Positions 40,029-47,717 of a stretch of 64,000 bases of DNA are shown one piece after another. This DNA is from Serratia sp. H1w (lineage in GTDB: Bacteria > Pseudomonadota > Gammaproteobacteria > Enterobacterales > Enterobacteriaceae). The notes beneath the pieces are model-generated. The model made no database searches. It saw nothing but the letters and a program-made list of their open reading frames with translations, and had not been told where the DNA came from. Position numbers and translations under genes: made by a program. The DNA lies in NCBI RefSeq assembly GCF_000633355.1, contig NZ_AYMQ01000045.1, positions 1-64,000 of the forward strand. The letters are read 5' to 3'. Numbering within the stretch: position 1 is the first letter of the stretch; every line of letters starts with the position of its first letter.

Positions 40029-40628
40029 TTATATCACGTCGTTTTCCTGGTAGCGCTGCCGGGCATGTTCAAACCAGCGGGCCGGGACGTTATGTGGTGG
40101 TAGTAGCAGCGTTTGTAAACCTTGTTCGATGATGTAGCTGGCCTGCCGCCACAGCTCTGGGTCACCTTCGGTCAGCACTTCCAGCAGGCGCTGCTTTTCC
40201 ACCAGATAGGTTTTGGCGAAGTGGCTATCGTATCGCAGCAGGGAGCGGGTGTTGTCGATCAAATCTGCCAGCTTGATGGTTTTGGCCTGTGGGGAAGCGC
40301 TGGCACTGTGCCGACGATCGCGGTTCTTGCGTTGATAGCGATTATCCGCGCTGCCGACGCTGACGTTGGTCAACATCGCCACCAAACCAGCAACCTGCGC
40401 GCCAAAATGGCTTTCGATATCGGCCAGCGTCGAGGGGGTATCTTCAACTGTGTCATGCAACCAGGCGGCGGCCAGCATCTCTTCGCTGTGTGGCACGCTG
40501 CTGACAATCTCCATCACTGCCTGTGGATGCACGATATACGGGTCGTTAGTGTATTTACGGCGTTGGTCGATTGCCCCATGTGCCTTGGTGGCATAGCGGC
40601 GGGCGCGTTCGGCCAGTGTGTCAGTCAT
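40029..40628 (-). CDS. HD-domain hydrolase, MESH1-like (possible (p)ppGpp hydrolase)
   Basis: 199 residues. The residues that form the SpoT/MESH1 hydrolase site are all in place: Arg24 in QRRKYTNDPYIVHP, His34, His58-Asp59 and Glu62-Asp63 in WLHDTVEDTP, and Asp122 and Asn126 in KLADLIDNTRSL. There is no synthetase, TGS or ACT domain. It fits a stand-alone small alarmone hydrolase, although many MESH1-like proteins have not been tested and could act on other nucleotides. AAGGGA lies before ATG 40628. Confidence 0.82.
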   Translation of the reverse strand: MTDTLAERARRYATKAHGAIDQRRKYTNDPYIVHPQAVMEIVSSVPHSEEMLAAAWLHDTVEDTPSTLADIESHFGAQVAGLVAMLTNVSVGSADNRYQRKNRDRRHSASASPQAKTIKLADLIDNTRSLLRYDSHFAKTYLVEKQRLLEVLTEGDPELWRQASYIIEQGLQTLLLPPHNVPARWFEHARQRYQENDVI

Positions 40629-40757
40629 CTTTTTGCTTTCCCTTCGGCATCCGATAGATCAATCTAGCATACCGTGCTTAACGTCAGCCGTGCAGCCAGG
40701 GTTTTGTGCAGAATGGTCTACACTGGATCGGGTCACTCACCCGAAAAGGAACCAACA

Positions 40758-41183
40758 ATGTCTATTGAGAAAGTGGTTTATCGCGCCCATGCCAAGGCAA
40801 CCGGTGGCCGAGATGGCCGTGCAATCTCATCCGATGGCGTATTGGACGTGAAACTAGGCGTGCCGAAAGAGATGGGCGGAGCCGGGGGCGAAGTCACCAA
40901 CCCGGAACAGCTGTTTGCTGCGGGCTATTCGGCCTGTTTCCTGGGGGCACTGAAGTTTGTCGCCGCTAAGGAAAAGGTGAAAATTCCTGCCGAAGCCTCC
41001 ATCGAGGGCACCGTGGGTATTGGTGAAATCCCCAACGGTTTTGGCATTGAGGTGCAGTTGGATATCAGCCTGCCAGGCGTTGAACGCAGCGTTGCGGAAG
41101 ATCTGGTGAAGAAAGCCCATGTGGTTTGCCCGTATTCCAATGCTACGCGCGGCAATATCGATGTCACCCTTAACATTAAGTAA
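40758..41183 (+). CDS. ohr: Organic hydroperoxide resistance protein
   Basis: 141 residues from ATG 40758 ([12 protein letters not shown]), with AAAAGGA 7 nt upstream. The longer frame from 40674 is non-homologous leader. Ohr uses a reactive Cys pair: Cys60 in [12 protein letters not shown] and Cys124 in [14 protein letters not shown], both present. It reduces organic and lipid hydroperoxides using lipoylated proteins as reductant. No ohrR regulator is visible next to it. A GC-rich hairpin (GGGGGACAACGTTCCCCC, 41211) follows without a T run. Confidence 0.94.
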   Translation: MSIEKVVYRAHAKATGGRDGRAISSDGVLDVKLGVPKEMGGAGGEVTNPEQLFAAGYSACFLGALKFVAAKEKVKIPAEASIEGTVGIGEIPNGFGIEVQLDISLPGVERSVAEDLVKKAHVVCPYSNATRGNIDVTLNIK

Positions 41184-41394
41184 TGTTTCCTGCCCAACAC
41201 CCGTGAAACAGGGGGACAACGTTCCCCCGACCCTTCCCGCCGTTTTCCGCATTAAAGTGGCAAAAAATGCCTGTTTGGTGAGATTTTTCTTGATTCTGTA
41301 ACTCAGATTAGTGCTTATTGCCCATCGGCTGAACCTGAGGGCATATCGACTGTCTCAAGGTGTCAGAACTTGAAGCCCGGGGCCACTGCGTTAC

Positions 41395-43089
41395 ATGAAC
41401 AAAGTTAAATCGCTATCACAGCAGAATTTATCGTTATTGTTAGCGATCTATATCGGCATCTTTTTAAACCTTTCCGTTTTCTATCGTCGCTTTGATTCTT
41501 TTGCGCACGGCATTCAGGGGATCAAGGTTGTCTCGGCGGTGACGGAAATCATCGCTATTGTCTTGTTCACCTTCTTTATCATGCGGCTGGTATCCCTGGG
41601 GGGCCGGCTGTTCTACCGTATCGTTGCTTCTTTACTGGTGCTGATCTCCGTCGCCGCCAGCTACTACATGACGTTCTTCAACGTGGTGATTGGCTATGGG
41701 ATTATCGTATCGGTGATGACCACCGATATCGATCTCTCCAAAGAAGTGATCGGTCTTAACTTCGTGCTGTGGATGATCGTGGTCAGCGCCTTGCCGTTGC
41801 TGTGTATCTGGAGCAACAACCTGCGCGACACCCTGATCGAACAGATGAAAACGCCGGGGCAGCGAATGAAGCCGCTGCTGATCATGTTGGCGGTGGTAGC
41901 GCTGGTGTGGGTGCCGCTGCGTACTCTGGATAAAAAGCAAAGCGCACAGGAAAAGATCACCAATATCGATCTGCCAAGCTATGGTGGCGTGGTTGCGCAC
42001 TCTTATCTGCCTTCCAACTGGATTTCGGCGTTGGGGCTGTTTGCCTATACCCGCTACGATGAAAGTTCGGATGCAGCGAACATGTACGATCCGAGCAAGC
42101 ACTTCACCTATGTTGCCCCCGAGGGGATTGATGATACCTACGTGGTGTTTATCATCGGTGAAACCACTCGCTGGGACCATATGGGTATCCTGGGCTATGA
42201 GCGCGATACCACGCCTAAGCTGTCACAGGAGAAAAATCTGGTGGCATTCCGCGGGCAGTCTTGCGATACCTCCACCAAGCTTTCGTTACGCTGCATGTTT
42301 GTGCGTGAGCATGGCACCTCGGATAATCCACAACGTACGTTGAAAGAGCAGAATATCTTTGCGGTGCTCAAAGAGTTGGACTTCACCTCCGAGCTGTTCG
42401 CAATGCAGAGCGAGGTGTGGTTCTACAACAACACCGATGTGGATAACTATTCGTTCCGTGAAATGATCGCCTCTGAGAAGCGTAACGACGGCAAGTCGGT
42501 GGACGACATGCTGTTGGTGGATGAGATGAAAGAGTCGCTGGCTCGTTATCCAGACGGCAAACATCTGGTGATCCTGCATACCAAGGGCTCGCATTACCTC
42601 TATTCGCAGCGCTACCCGCGCAGCTTTGCCCGCTATCAACCTGAATGTATGGGTGTTGATGAGTTCTGCTCCAAGGAACGCTTGATTAACGCCTATGACA
42701 ACTCGGTGCTGTATACCGATACCTTTATCGACAGCGTGATCGATCAGGTGCGCGATAAGAAAGCCATCGTGTTTTATGCGGCTGACCATGGTGAATCCAT
42801 TGGTGAGAACTCGCATCTGCACGGTACGCCGCGTGAAATGGCTCCGCCGGAGCAGTTCCGTGTGCCGATGATCGTCTGGGCTTCTGATAAATTCCTTGAA
42901 AACCCGCAGCATCAGAGCGCGTTTGAGCAGTTGCAGGCCCAGCAGCGTGTTGGCCAACCCCATCGTCACGTTGAGCTGTTTGACTCTATCCTCGGCTGCC
43001 TGGGGTACACCTCGCCAGACGGCGGTATTGTTGAGAGCAATAACTGGTGTCATATTCCGCAGAGCAAAGCGACTGAGAAAGAGCTGTAA
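41395..43089 (+). CDS. eptB: Kdo/LPS-core phosphoethanolamine transferase EptB
   Basis: 564 residues (E. coli EptB is 563). Five N-terminal membrane segments (to about residue 185) are followed by a periplasmic alkaline-phosphatase-fold domain: VFIIGETTRWDHMG (metal Glu), the CDTSTKLSLRC nucleophile Thr (about 294) and AADHGESIGENSHLHGTP. It adds phosphoethanolamine to the outer Kdo of LPS. Placement next to tRNA-Pro and dpp is the E. coli order (eptB-proK-dpp), which supports EptB over EptA. The 210 bp upstream show no clear operator. A good terminator follows. Confidence 0.92.
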   Translation: MNKVKSLSQQNLSLLLAIYIGIFLNLSVFYRRFDSFAHGIQGIKVVSAVTEIIAIVLFTFFIMRLVSLGGRLFYRIVASLLVLISVAASYYMTFFNVVIGYGIIVSVMTTDIDLSKEVIGLNFVLWMIVVSALPLLCIWSNNLRDTLIEQMKTPGQRMKPLLIMLAVVALVWVPLRTLDKKQSAQEKITNIDLPSYGGVVAHSYLPSNWISALGLFAYTRYDESSDAANMYDPSKHFTYVAPEGIDDTYVVFIIGETTRWDHMGILGYERDTTPKLSQEKNLVAFRGQSCDTSTKLSLRCMFVREHGTSDNPQRTLKEQNIFAVLKELDFTSELFAMQSEVWFYNNTDVDNYSFREMIASEKRNDGKSVDDMLLVDEMKESLARYPDGKHLVILHTKGSHYLYSQRYPRSFARYQPECMGVDEFCSKERLINAYDNSVLYTDTFIDSVIDQVRDKKAIVFYAADHGESIGENSHLHGTPREMAPPEQFRVPMIVWASDKFLENPQHQSAFEQLQAQQRVGQPHRHVELFDSILGCLGYTSPDGGIVESNNWCHIPQSKATEKEL

Positions 43090-43095
43090 GCCGGA

Positions 43096-43142
43096 CCAGA
43101 AAGGCCGTATCCGGTCAGATACTGGCCTTTCTGGCGCTTTTC
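43096..43142 (+). terminator. eptB terminator
   Basis: CCAGAAAGGCC (43096-43106) and GGCCTTTCTGG (43124-43134) form a perfect 11-bp stem with a 17-nt loop, then CGCTTTT. It lies 7 bp after the eptB stop. Confidence 0.75.
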
Positions 43143-43174
43143 ACACCACTTGATATGCCGTGGTGAAAAAGAGA

Positions 43175-43203
43175 TTGACGCGTATACGGCCCGGCAGTAA
43201 TAT
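43175..43203 (+). promoter_or_regulatory. tRNA-Pro promoter
   Basis: TTGACG, a 17-nt spacer and TAATAT, followed by the GC-rich discriminator GCGCCC before the tRNA. A GC-rich discriminator is typical of stringently controlled stable-RNA promoters. Confidence 0.8.
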
Positions 43204-43213
43204 GCGCCCGCAT

Positions 43214-43290
43214 CGGCGAGTAGCGCAGCTTGGTAGCGCAACTGGTTTGGGACCAGTGGGTCGGAGGTTCGAATCCTCTCTCGCCGACCA
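43214..43290 (+). tRNA. tRNA-Pro, anticodon UGG
   Basis: 77-nt cloverleaf starting CGGCGAG and ending CTCGCCG-A-CCA, with CCA encoded. The anticodon arm is ACTGG-TTTGGGA-CCAGT, giving TGG at 43248-43250. The T arm is GGAGGTTCGAATCCTC. In E. coli the tRNA at this eptB-dpp position is proK with anticodon CGG. The gene here instead has the proM-type sequence. Confidence 0.96.
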
Positions 43291-43299
43291 CTTTCAAGA

Positions 43300-43328
43300 A
43301 AACCTGCTTTTTTAAGCAGGTTTTTTTA
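43300..43328 (+). terminator. tRNA-Pro terminator
   Basis: AAACCTGC and GCAGGTTT flank a short T/A loop, followed by a T run. It lies 9 bp after the tRNA. Confidence 0.85.
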
Positions 43329-43340
43329 CGTCTGGAGTTT

Positions 43341-43444
43341 ATGAGGATGAGAACCTCCGCGGAGGTCGACAAATCTGCCGGGAGCAGATTTGCATATCGC
43401 GCCAGCGATACCCCGAAGGGGCGAGTATCATGGACGATACGAGT
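43341..43444. other. Hairpin-rich spacer between duplicated tRNA tails
   Basis: Five inverted repeats occur in 104 bp: ACCTCCGCGGAGGT (43353), AAATCTGC/GCAGATTT (43371-43391), TATCGC/GCGATA (43395-43410), CCCCGAAGGGG (43411) and GTATC/GATAC (43425-43440). There is no open frame of note. It is flanked by two near-identical 70-bp copies of the tRNA 3' end plus terminator. Confidence 0.7.
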
Positions 43445-43513
43445 GAATCCTCTCTCGCCGACCACTTTCAAGAAAGCCCGCTTTTTAAGCGGGCTTTCTT
43501 ACGTCTGGAGTTT
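43445..43513 (+). repeat. Second copy of the tRNA-Pro 3' end and terminator
   Basis: Bases 43445-43475 repeat 43271-43301 exactly (tRNA 3' end from GAATCC through CCA and CTTTCAAGAAA). A terminator with changed but complementary stem (AGCCCGC/GCGGGCT in place of AACCTGC/GCAGGTT) follows, and then the same ACGTCTGGAGTTT. Only ~20 nt of tRNA remain, so this is not a tRNA gene. Confidence 0.85.
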
Positions 43514-43523
43514 GGGGTCAGTT

Positions 43524-43614
43524 CACATGCAGCGCCCCCTACGTAGCGCCACATTAGCTGCCAACGACGCTGAACTGGCTCCCTCGCCCTTTGGGAGAGG
43601 GTTGGGGTGAGGGG
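43524..43614. repeat. GC-rich palindromic repeat, copy 6 (partial)
   Basis: It begins inside the family centre (CATGCAGCGCCCCCTACG) and runs to the usual GGGAGAGGGTTGGGGTGAGGGG end. The first arm is missing. It ends exactly one base before the stop codon of the antitoxin-like gene. Confidence 0.8.
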
Positions 43615-43962
43615 TTAGGCCGCTTTGCCAATGAAAAAATCGAAGTGGATTTGGTCGTAGGGGAAGATCACCCCGGCCGCGCCTTTATCGATAATGCCGC
43701 AACCCAGCAACGCCTGTAGATCCGTGTGTACGGCTTTGACATCCCGGCCAACGCGACGGGCAACTTCCCTGATTGCCAACTCCCCGGCTCCGGTCATGCT
43801 GTGCAAGATCTGCATTTTTTTGGGCGAGAGCGCCTTCCACAACGAATCCCAATCCAAAAAGGTGATGTAATTCCCCTGGTGTCGTTCGTCGCCTTCCAGC
43901 GCGGCATCCATATAGCGTTGAGCTTCCTCAAGAGAAGCTACTCGGATGGTGACAGTATTCAT
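43615..43962 (-). CDS. TumA-like HTH antitoxin
   Basis: 115 residues with a winged-helix core (about 45-100: SPKKMQILHSMTGAGELAIRE, VARRVGRDVKAVHTDLQALLGCGII). It resembles HVO_A0114/MarR-like antitoxins that follow DUF6516 toxins. The start overlaps the toxin stop (ATGA), indicating coupled translation. It probably binds the palindromes upstream of the pair and neutralises the toxin (inferred from the TumE/TumA family). Confidence 0.8.
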   Translation of the reverse strand: MNTVTIRVASLEEAQRYMDAALEGDERHQGNYITFLDWDSLWKALSPKKMQILHSMTGAGELAIREVARRVGRDVKAVHTDLQALLGCGIIDKGAAGVIFPYDQIHFDFFIGKAA

Positions 43963-44249
43963 CTTTTGTCCTCTCTTAGCTGGGCAACCTCATCAAAGAA
44001 ACTGCGTATCAGTGCTTTTGGGCTGGTGAATTTGATTGGCTGTTGTTTATCACCCAGGTGTTTGTGATCGCCTTTGCCTGCTTCATTGTCATAGCGTAAG
44101 CGGCAGATACCGTCTTTGACATAGGCGAAACGGTATTTGTAGTGATGAACACTGGCTCTGACCGAGGGTTCGACAAACCAAATAACCATTTGTACAAACT
44201 CGGTATCCGTCAGCGTGATCCTATCCTGAAAGACGAGTTGAGAAGGCAT
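43959..44249 (-). CDS. TumE-like toxin (DUF6516)
   Basis: About 96 residues from ATG 44249 (MPSQLVFQDRITL), chosen because AAGGAG sits 6 nt upstream. Longer frames start beyond the operator. Typical DUF6516 features are MVIWFVEPSVRASVHHYKYRFAYV and C-terminal LIRSFFDEVAQL. The toxin precedes the antitoxin and overlaps it by 4 bp, the order of reported TumE/TumA pairs. The biochemical activity cannot be read here. Confidence 0.8.
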   Translation of the reverse strand: MPSQLVFQDRITLTDTEFVQMVIWFVEPSVRASVHHYKYRFAYVKDGICRLRYDNEAGKGDHKHLGDKQQPIKFTSPKALIRSFFDEVAQLREDKR

Positions 44250-44263
44250 TTCCATCTCCTTCC

Positions 44264-44320
44264 TGTTGTTCAAATTAACAACACATCTTGGTGTTGTCAA
44301 TAATGACAACACCAAGATGT
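44264..44320. promoter_or_regulatory. Paired inverted repeats upstream of the TumE/TumA-like operon
   Basis: ACATCTTGGTGTTGTCA (44283-44299) and its exact complement (44304-44320) form a 17-bp inverted repeat with a 4-nt centre. A smaller TGTTGTT/AACAACA repeat (44264-44283) sits between it and the toxin start. Both share TGTTGT, as expected for autoregulatory operator half-sites. No T run follows, so an operator is favoured over a terminator. Confidence 0.65.
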
Positions 44321-44878
44321 CTGGCAAAACGCAAAAGCTTTTCAGGTCGAAAGGGTCATACCCCTATTTTTGGAAGCGGCCAGGCGAAATAGTGATAAAT
44401 CCCGCATTGCCAACCCCCCAATCCCGCTCCCTCTTTTGGGGAGTGCCTCAGCATTTCCTCCTGTCTTTTAGCTAGATCACAAAAATAACCGTTCAGATAT
44501 TCATCATTCAGCAACAATCTTTTTTGGTTTTTTATTGGAGTTTCATGCTGGCTAGAGATTGGTAACTGGTTCATGAAGCTGAGATGAAGGCCATAGCGCA
44601 AGTTTTAATGCTGTAAATGTTGCTGAAAGGTTTTTTTTATGTTTGCTTGCTGTTTCTCACAGTCTAGGTAAATCCCCACTGGTTATATTGACGGCACCCC
44701 AAACAGTTGGCAATTTGGTACCCTCAGGGATAAGAGCGAGAGGTGTATGAGTGAATTTCACACGCTCAAACGCCCTGCCATGATGCGTTCCATCCGGCAT
44801 TCTCGCGCTTTATTTCTCCTGCCTTCGGGCACCGACCGCACAGGCCGCGTAACAAAAAATATAGGCTCTGGCGGTAAT
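44321..44878. other. dpp upstream region without a convincing gene
   Basis: This ~560-bp stretch separates the TA operon from dppA. It holds the dppA promoter and long 5' leader, but I could not place a -35/-10 pair with confidence (TATATT at about 44682 is a candidate -10). A 61-codon frame at 44747-44932 has a GAGAGG site but runs into the dppA start and looks accidental. Confidence 0.5.
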
Positions 44879-44900
44879 ACACACACACCACATCACATAC
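44879..44900 (+). promoter_or_regulatory. GcvB-type sRNA target in the dppA leader
   Basis: ACACACACACCACATCACAT directly precedes the CGGAG ribosome site of dppA. GcvB silences dppA and oppA in enterobacteria through CA-rich sequences pairing with its GU-rich R1 region. The gcvB gene itself is not in this window. Confidence 0.65.
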
Positions 44901-44912
44901 GGAGCACTAGCG

Positions 44913-46520
44913 ATGACAAGTTCCTTGGGTAAATCAGGGATTCTGAAATTCGGTATCGGCCTGATTGCGCTGACCGTTGCGGCCAGCGTACAGGCAAAGA
45001 CGCTGGTTTACTGTTCTGAAGGTTCTCCTGAAGGGTTTAACCCGCAGTTGTTCACCTCAGGCACCACCTATGATGCCAGCTCAGTGCCAATCTATAACCG
45101 CTTGGTTGAGTTCAAATTGGGTACCACCGAACTGGAACCCGGCTTGGCAGAGAAGTGGGACGTCAGCGAAGACGGTAAAACCTATACCTTCCACCTGCGC
45201 AAAGGCGTGAAGTGGCAAGACACCAAAGACTTTAAACCTACCCGTGATTTCAATGCCGACGACGTGGTGTACTCCTTCCAGCGTCAGCTCGATCCGAACC
45301 ACCCTTACCACAAGGTTTCTGGCGGCAGCTATGAATACTTCCAGGGTATGGGCATGGGCGACCTGATCAGCAAAGTTGAGAAAGTGGACGACAATACCGT
45401 ACGCTTCACGCTGACCCGTCCGGAATCACCATTCCTGGCTGACCTGGGTATGGACTTCGCTTCCATCCTGTCTGCGGAATATGCCGACAAGATGATGAAA
45501 GCCGGCACGCCAGAGAAAGTGGACCTGAACCCAGTGGGTACCGGGCCGTTCCAACTGGTGCAGTACCAGAAAGACTCCAAAATCCTCTACAAGGCCTTTG
45601 ACGGTTTCTGGGGTACCAAGCCGAAGATCGATCGCCTGGTATTCTCCATCACGCCAGATGCTTCAGTGCGTTACGCCAAGCTGCAGAAAAACGAGTGCCA
45701 GGTCATGCCGTACCCGAACCCGGCTGACATCGCTCGCATGAAGCAGGACAAAACCATCAACCTGATGGAACAGCCTGGCCTGAACGTGGGTTACCTGTCG
45801 TTCAACACCGAGAAGAAACCGCTGGATAACGTGAAAGTGCGTCAGGCACTGACCATGGCGGTGAACAAACAAGCCATCGTTGATGCGGTTTATCAGGGGG
45901 CGGGTCAGCCTGCCAAGAACCTGATCCCACCAACCATGTGGGGCTATAACGACGAAGTCAAAGACTACGCGTACGATCCTGCCAAGGCCAAAGAACTGCT
46001 GAAAGAAGCGGGCATGCCAGACGGCTTCTCCATCGATCTATGGGCGATGCCGGTACAGCGTCCGTACAACCCGAACGCACGCCGTATGGCTGAGATGATC
46101 CAGTCCGACTGGGCGAAGATTGGCGTCAATGCCAAGATCGTCACTTACGAGTGGGGCGAATACCTCAAGCGTGCCAAAGACGGTGAGCATCAGACCGTGA
46201 TGATGGGTTGGACCGGGGACAATGGGGACCCAGACAACTTCTTCGCCACGCTGTTCAGCTGTGCAGCCGCCAAAGACGGTTCCAACTACTCCCGTTGGTG
46301 CTACAAGCCGTTTGAAGATTTGATCCAACCGGCCCGTTCCGAAGCGAACCACGAAAAACGCGTCGAACTCTACAAGCAGGCTCAGGTGGTAATGCACGAT
46401 CAGGCTCCGGCGCTGATTGTTGCTCACTCCACCGTTTACGAGCCAGTGCGTAAAGAAGTGAAGGGCTACGTGGTCGATCCGCTTGGTAAGCATCACTTTG
46501 AGAACGTTTCTCTGGACTAA
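44913..46520 (+). CDS. dppA: Dipeptide ABC transporter, periplasmic binding protein
   Basis: 535 residues (E. coli DppA is also 535). The signal peptide (about 1-28) ends at ASVQA-KTLVYCSEGSPEGFNPQ, followed by the class C binding fold with RVKF-type lobes and the conserved end LGKHHFENVSLD. It binds dipeptides, and in E. coli also haem and 5-aminolevulinate, in the periplasm. CGGAG lies 8 nt before ATG 44913. It is separated from dppB by 166 bp with a hairpin, consistent with DppA being made in excess. Confidence 0.97.
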   Translation: MTSSLGKSGILKFGIGLIALTVAASVQAKTLVYCSEGSPEGFNPQLFTSGTTYDASSVPIYNRLVEFKLGTTELEPGLAEKWDVSEDGKTYTFHLRKGVKWQDTKDFKPTRDFNADDVVYSFQRQLDPNHPYHKVSGGSYEYFQGMGMGDLISKVEKVDDNTVRFTLTRPESPFLADLGMDFASILSAEYADKMMKAGTPEKVDLNPVGTGPFQLVQYQKDSKILYKAFDGFWGTKPKIDRLVFSITPDASVRYAKLQKNECQVMPYPNPADIARMKQDKTINLMEQPGLNVGYLSFNTEKKPLDNVKVRQALTMAVNKQAIVDAVYQGAGQPAKNLIPPTMWGYNDEVKDYAYDPAKAKELLKEAGMPDGFSIDLWAMPVQRPYNPNARRMAEMIQSDWAKIGVNAKIVTYEWGEYLKRAKDGEHQTVMMGWTGDNGDPDNFFATLFSCAAAKDGSNYSRWCYKPFEDLIQPARSEANHEKRVELYKQAQVVMHDQAPALIVAHSTVYEPVRKEVKGYVVDPLGKHHFENVSLD

Positions 46521-46563
46521 GCCTGACTAATAAGGCGAGTTAAAGGACGAGGAAAGTTAATTT

Positions 46564-46591
46564 GCAGGGTCGCAATACGTTGCGGCTCTGC
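46564..46591 (+). terminator. dppA-dppB intercistronic hairpin
   Basis: GCAG..CGCAA-TACG-TTGCG..CTGC forms a stem-loop 43 bp after the dppA stop without a strong T run. It probably stabilises or partially ends the dppA message and lowers dppBCDF expression. Confidence 0.5.
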
Positions 46592-46686
46592 ATTCCCGTC
46601 TCCAGAAGAATGTCGTGAAGCGTGTGAGTTTTAATAAGCCTGGCGGACGATGAGCTGCCGGGCACTTTATACAGAGAGTTCGGGAT

Positions 46687-47706
46687 ATGTTGCAGTTCAT
46701 ACTCCGACGTTTGGGGTTAGTTATCCCAACGTTTATCGGCATAACGTTGCTGACTTTTGCATTCGTCCATATGATCCCCGGCGATCCGGTGACCATCATG
46801 GCCGGGGAACGCGGGATCTCCGCAGAGCGCCATGCACAACTCATGGCAGAGATGGGGCTGGATAAACCGCTCTATCAACAATATTTCACTTACGTAACCA
46901 ACGTGCTGCATGGCGATTTGGGTACGTCCCTCAAGAGCCGTATCTCCGTGTGGGAAGAGTTTGTTCCCCGCTTCAAGGCGACCCTGGAACTGGGCGTGTG
47001 TGCGATGCTGTTCGCGGTGATTGTCGGGATCCCGGTAGGGGTGCTGGCGGCCGTCAGACGAGGCTCGGTGTTTGACCATACCGCCGTGGGGATCTCCCTG
47101 ACCGGCTATTCGATGCCGATCTTCTGGTGGGGCATGATGCTGATCATGTTGGTTTCGGTACAGCTCAACCTCACGCCCGTATCGGGGCGAATAAGCGATA
47201 CGGTATTCCTCGATGACAGTCTGCCGCTGACCGGCTTTATGCTGATCGACACCCTGTTCTGGGGTGAGCCGGGTGATTTCACCGACGCCGTGATGCATAT
47301 GATCCTGCCTGCCATTGTGCTGGGCACCATCCCGCTGGCGGTTATCGTGCGTATGACCCGTTCCTCCATGCTGGAAGTGCTGGGTGAAGACTATATCCGT
47401 ACCGCGCGCGCCAAGGGCGTGAGCCGTATGCGGGTGATCGTGGTGCACGCATTGCGTAACGCTTTGCTGCCGGTAGTGACGGTGATCGGCCTCCAGGTTG
47501 GCACCATGCTGGCCGGGGCGATCCTGACCGAAACCATCTTCTCCTGGCCGGGCCTTGGCCGCTGGCTGATGGATGCGTTGCAACGCCGTGATTACCCGGT
47601 TGTTCAGGGCGGCGTATTGCTGGTCGCCTGTATGATTATTCTGGTTAACCTGCTGGTAGACGTGCTCTACGGCGTGGTTAACCCGCGTATTCGCCACAAG
47701 AAATAA
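46687..47706 (+). CDS. dppB: Dipeptide ABC transporter, permease
   Basis: 339 residues, an inner-membrane permease of the DppB/OppB type with six membrane segments. It has FVHMIPGDPVTIMAGERG near the N-terminus and the EAA ATPase-contact loop EDYIRTARAKGVSRMRVIV. It pairs with DppC to form the channel and follows dppA in the standard order. Confidence 0.96.
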   Translation: MLQFILRRLGLVIPTFIGITLLTFAFVHMIPGDPVTIMAGERGISAERHAQLMAEMGLDKPLYQQYFTYVTNVLHGDLGTSLKSRISVWEEFVPRFKATLELGVCAMLFAVIVGIPVGVLAAVRRGSVFDHTAVGISLTGYSMPIFWWGMMLIMLVSVQLNLTPVSGRISDTVFLDDSLPLTGFMLIDTLFWGEPGDFTDAVMHMILPAIVLGTIPLAVIVRMTRSSMLEVLGEDYIRTARAKGVSRMRVIVVHALRNALLPVVTVIGLQVGTMLAGAILTETIFSWPGLGRWLMDALQRRDYPVVQGGVLLVACMIILVNLLVDVLYGVVNPRIRHKK

Positions 47707-47717
47707 GGGGCGCTCTG

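Noticed and set aside
43271..43513. tRNA-tail duplication as attL/attR of an integrated element
   Set aside because: Only 104 bp lie between the copies and no integrase is nearby, so there is no element now. An old excision or a lost tandem tRNA remains possible.
44356..44601. 81-codon minus-strand frame between the TA pair and dppA
   Set aside because: No convincing ribosome site or family features were seen, and composition looks non-coding.
44747..44932. 61-codon frame with a ribosome site upstream of dppA
   Set aside because: It has no recognisable protein character, spans the CA-rich sRNA site and ribosome site of dppA, and overlaps the dppA start. More likely leader RNA than a gene.
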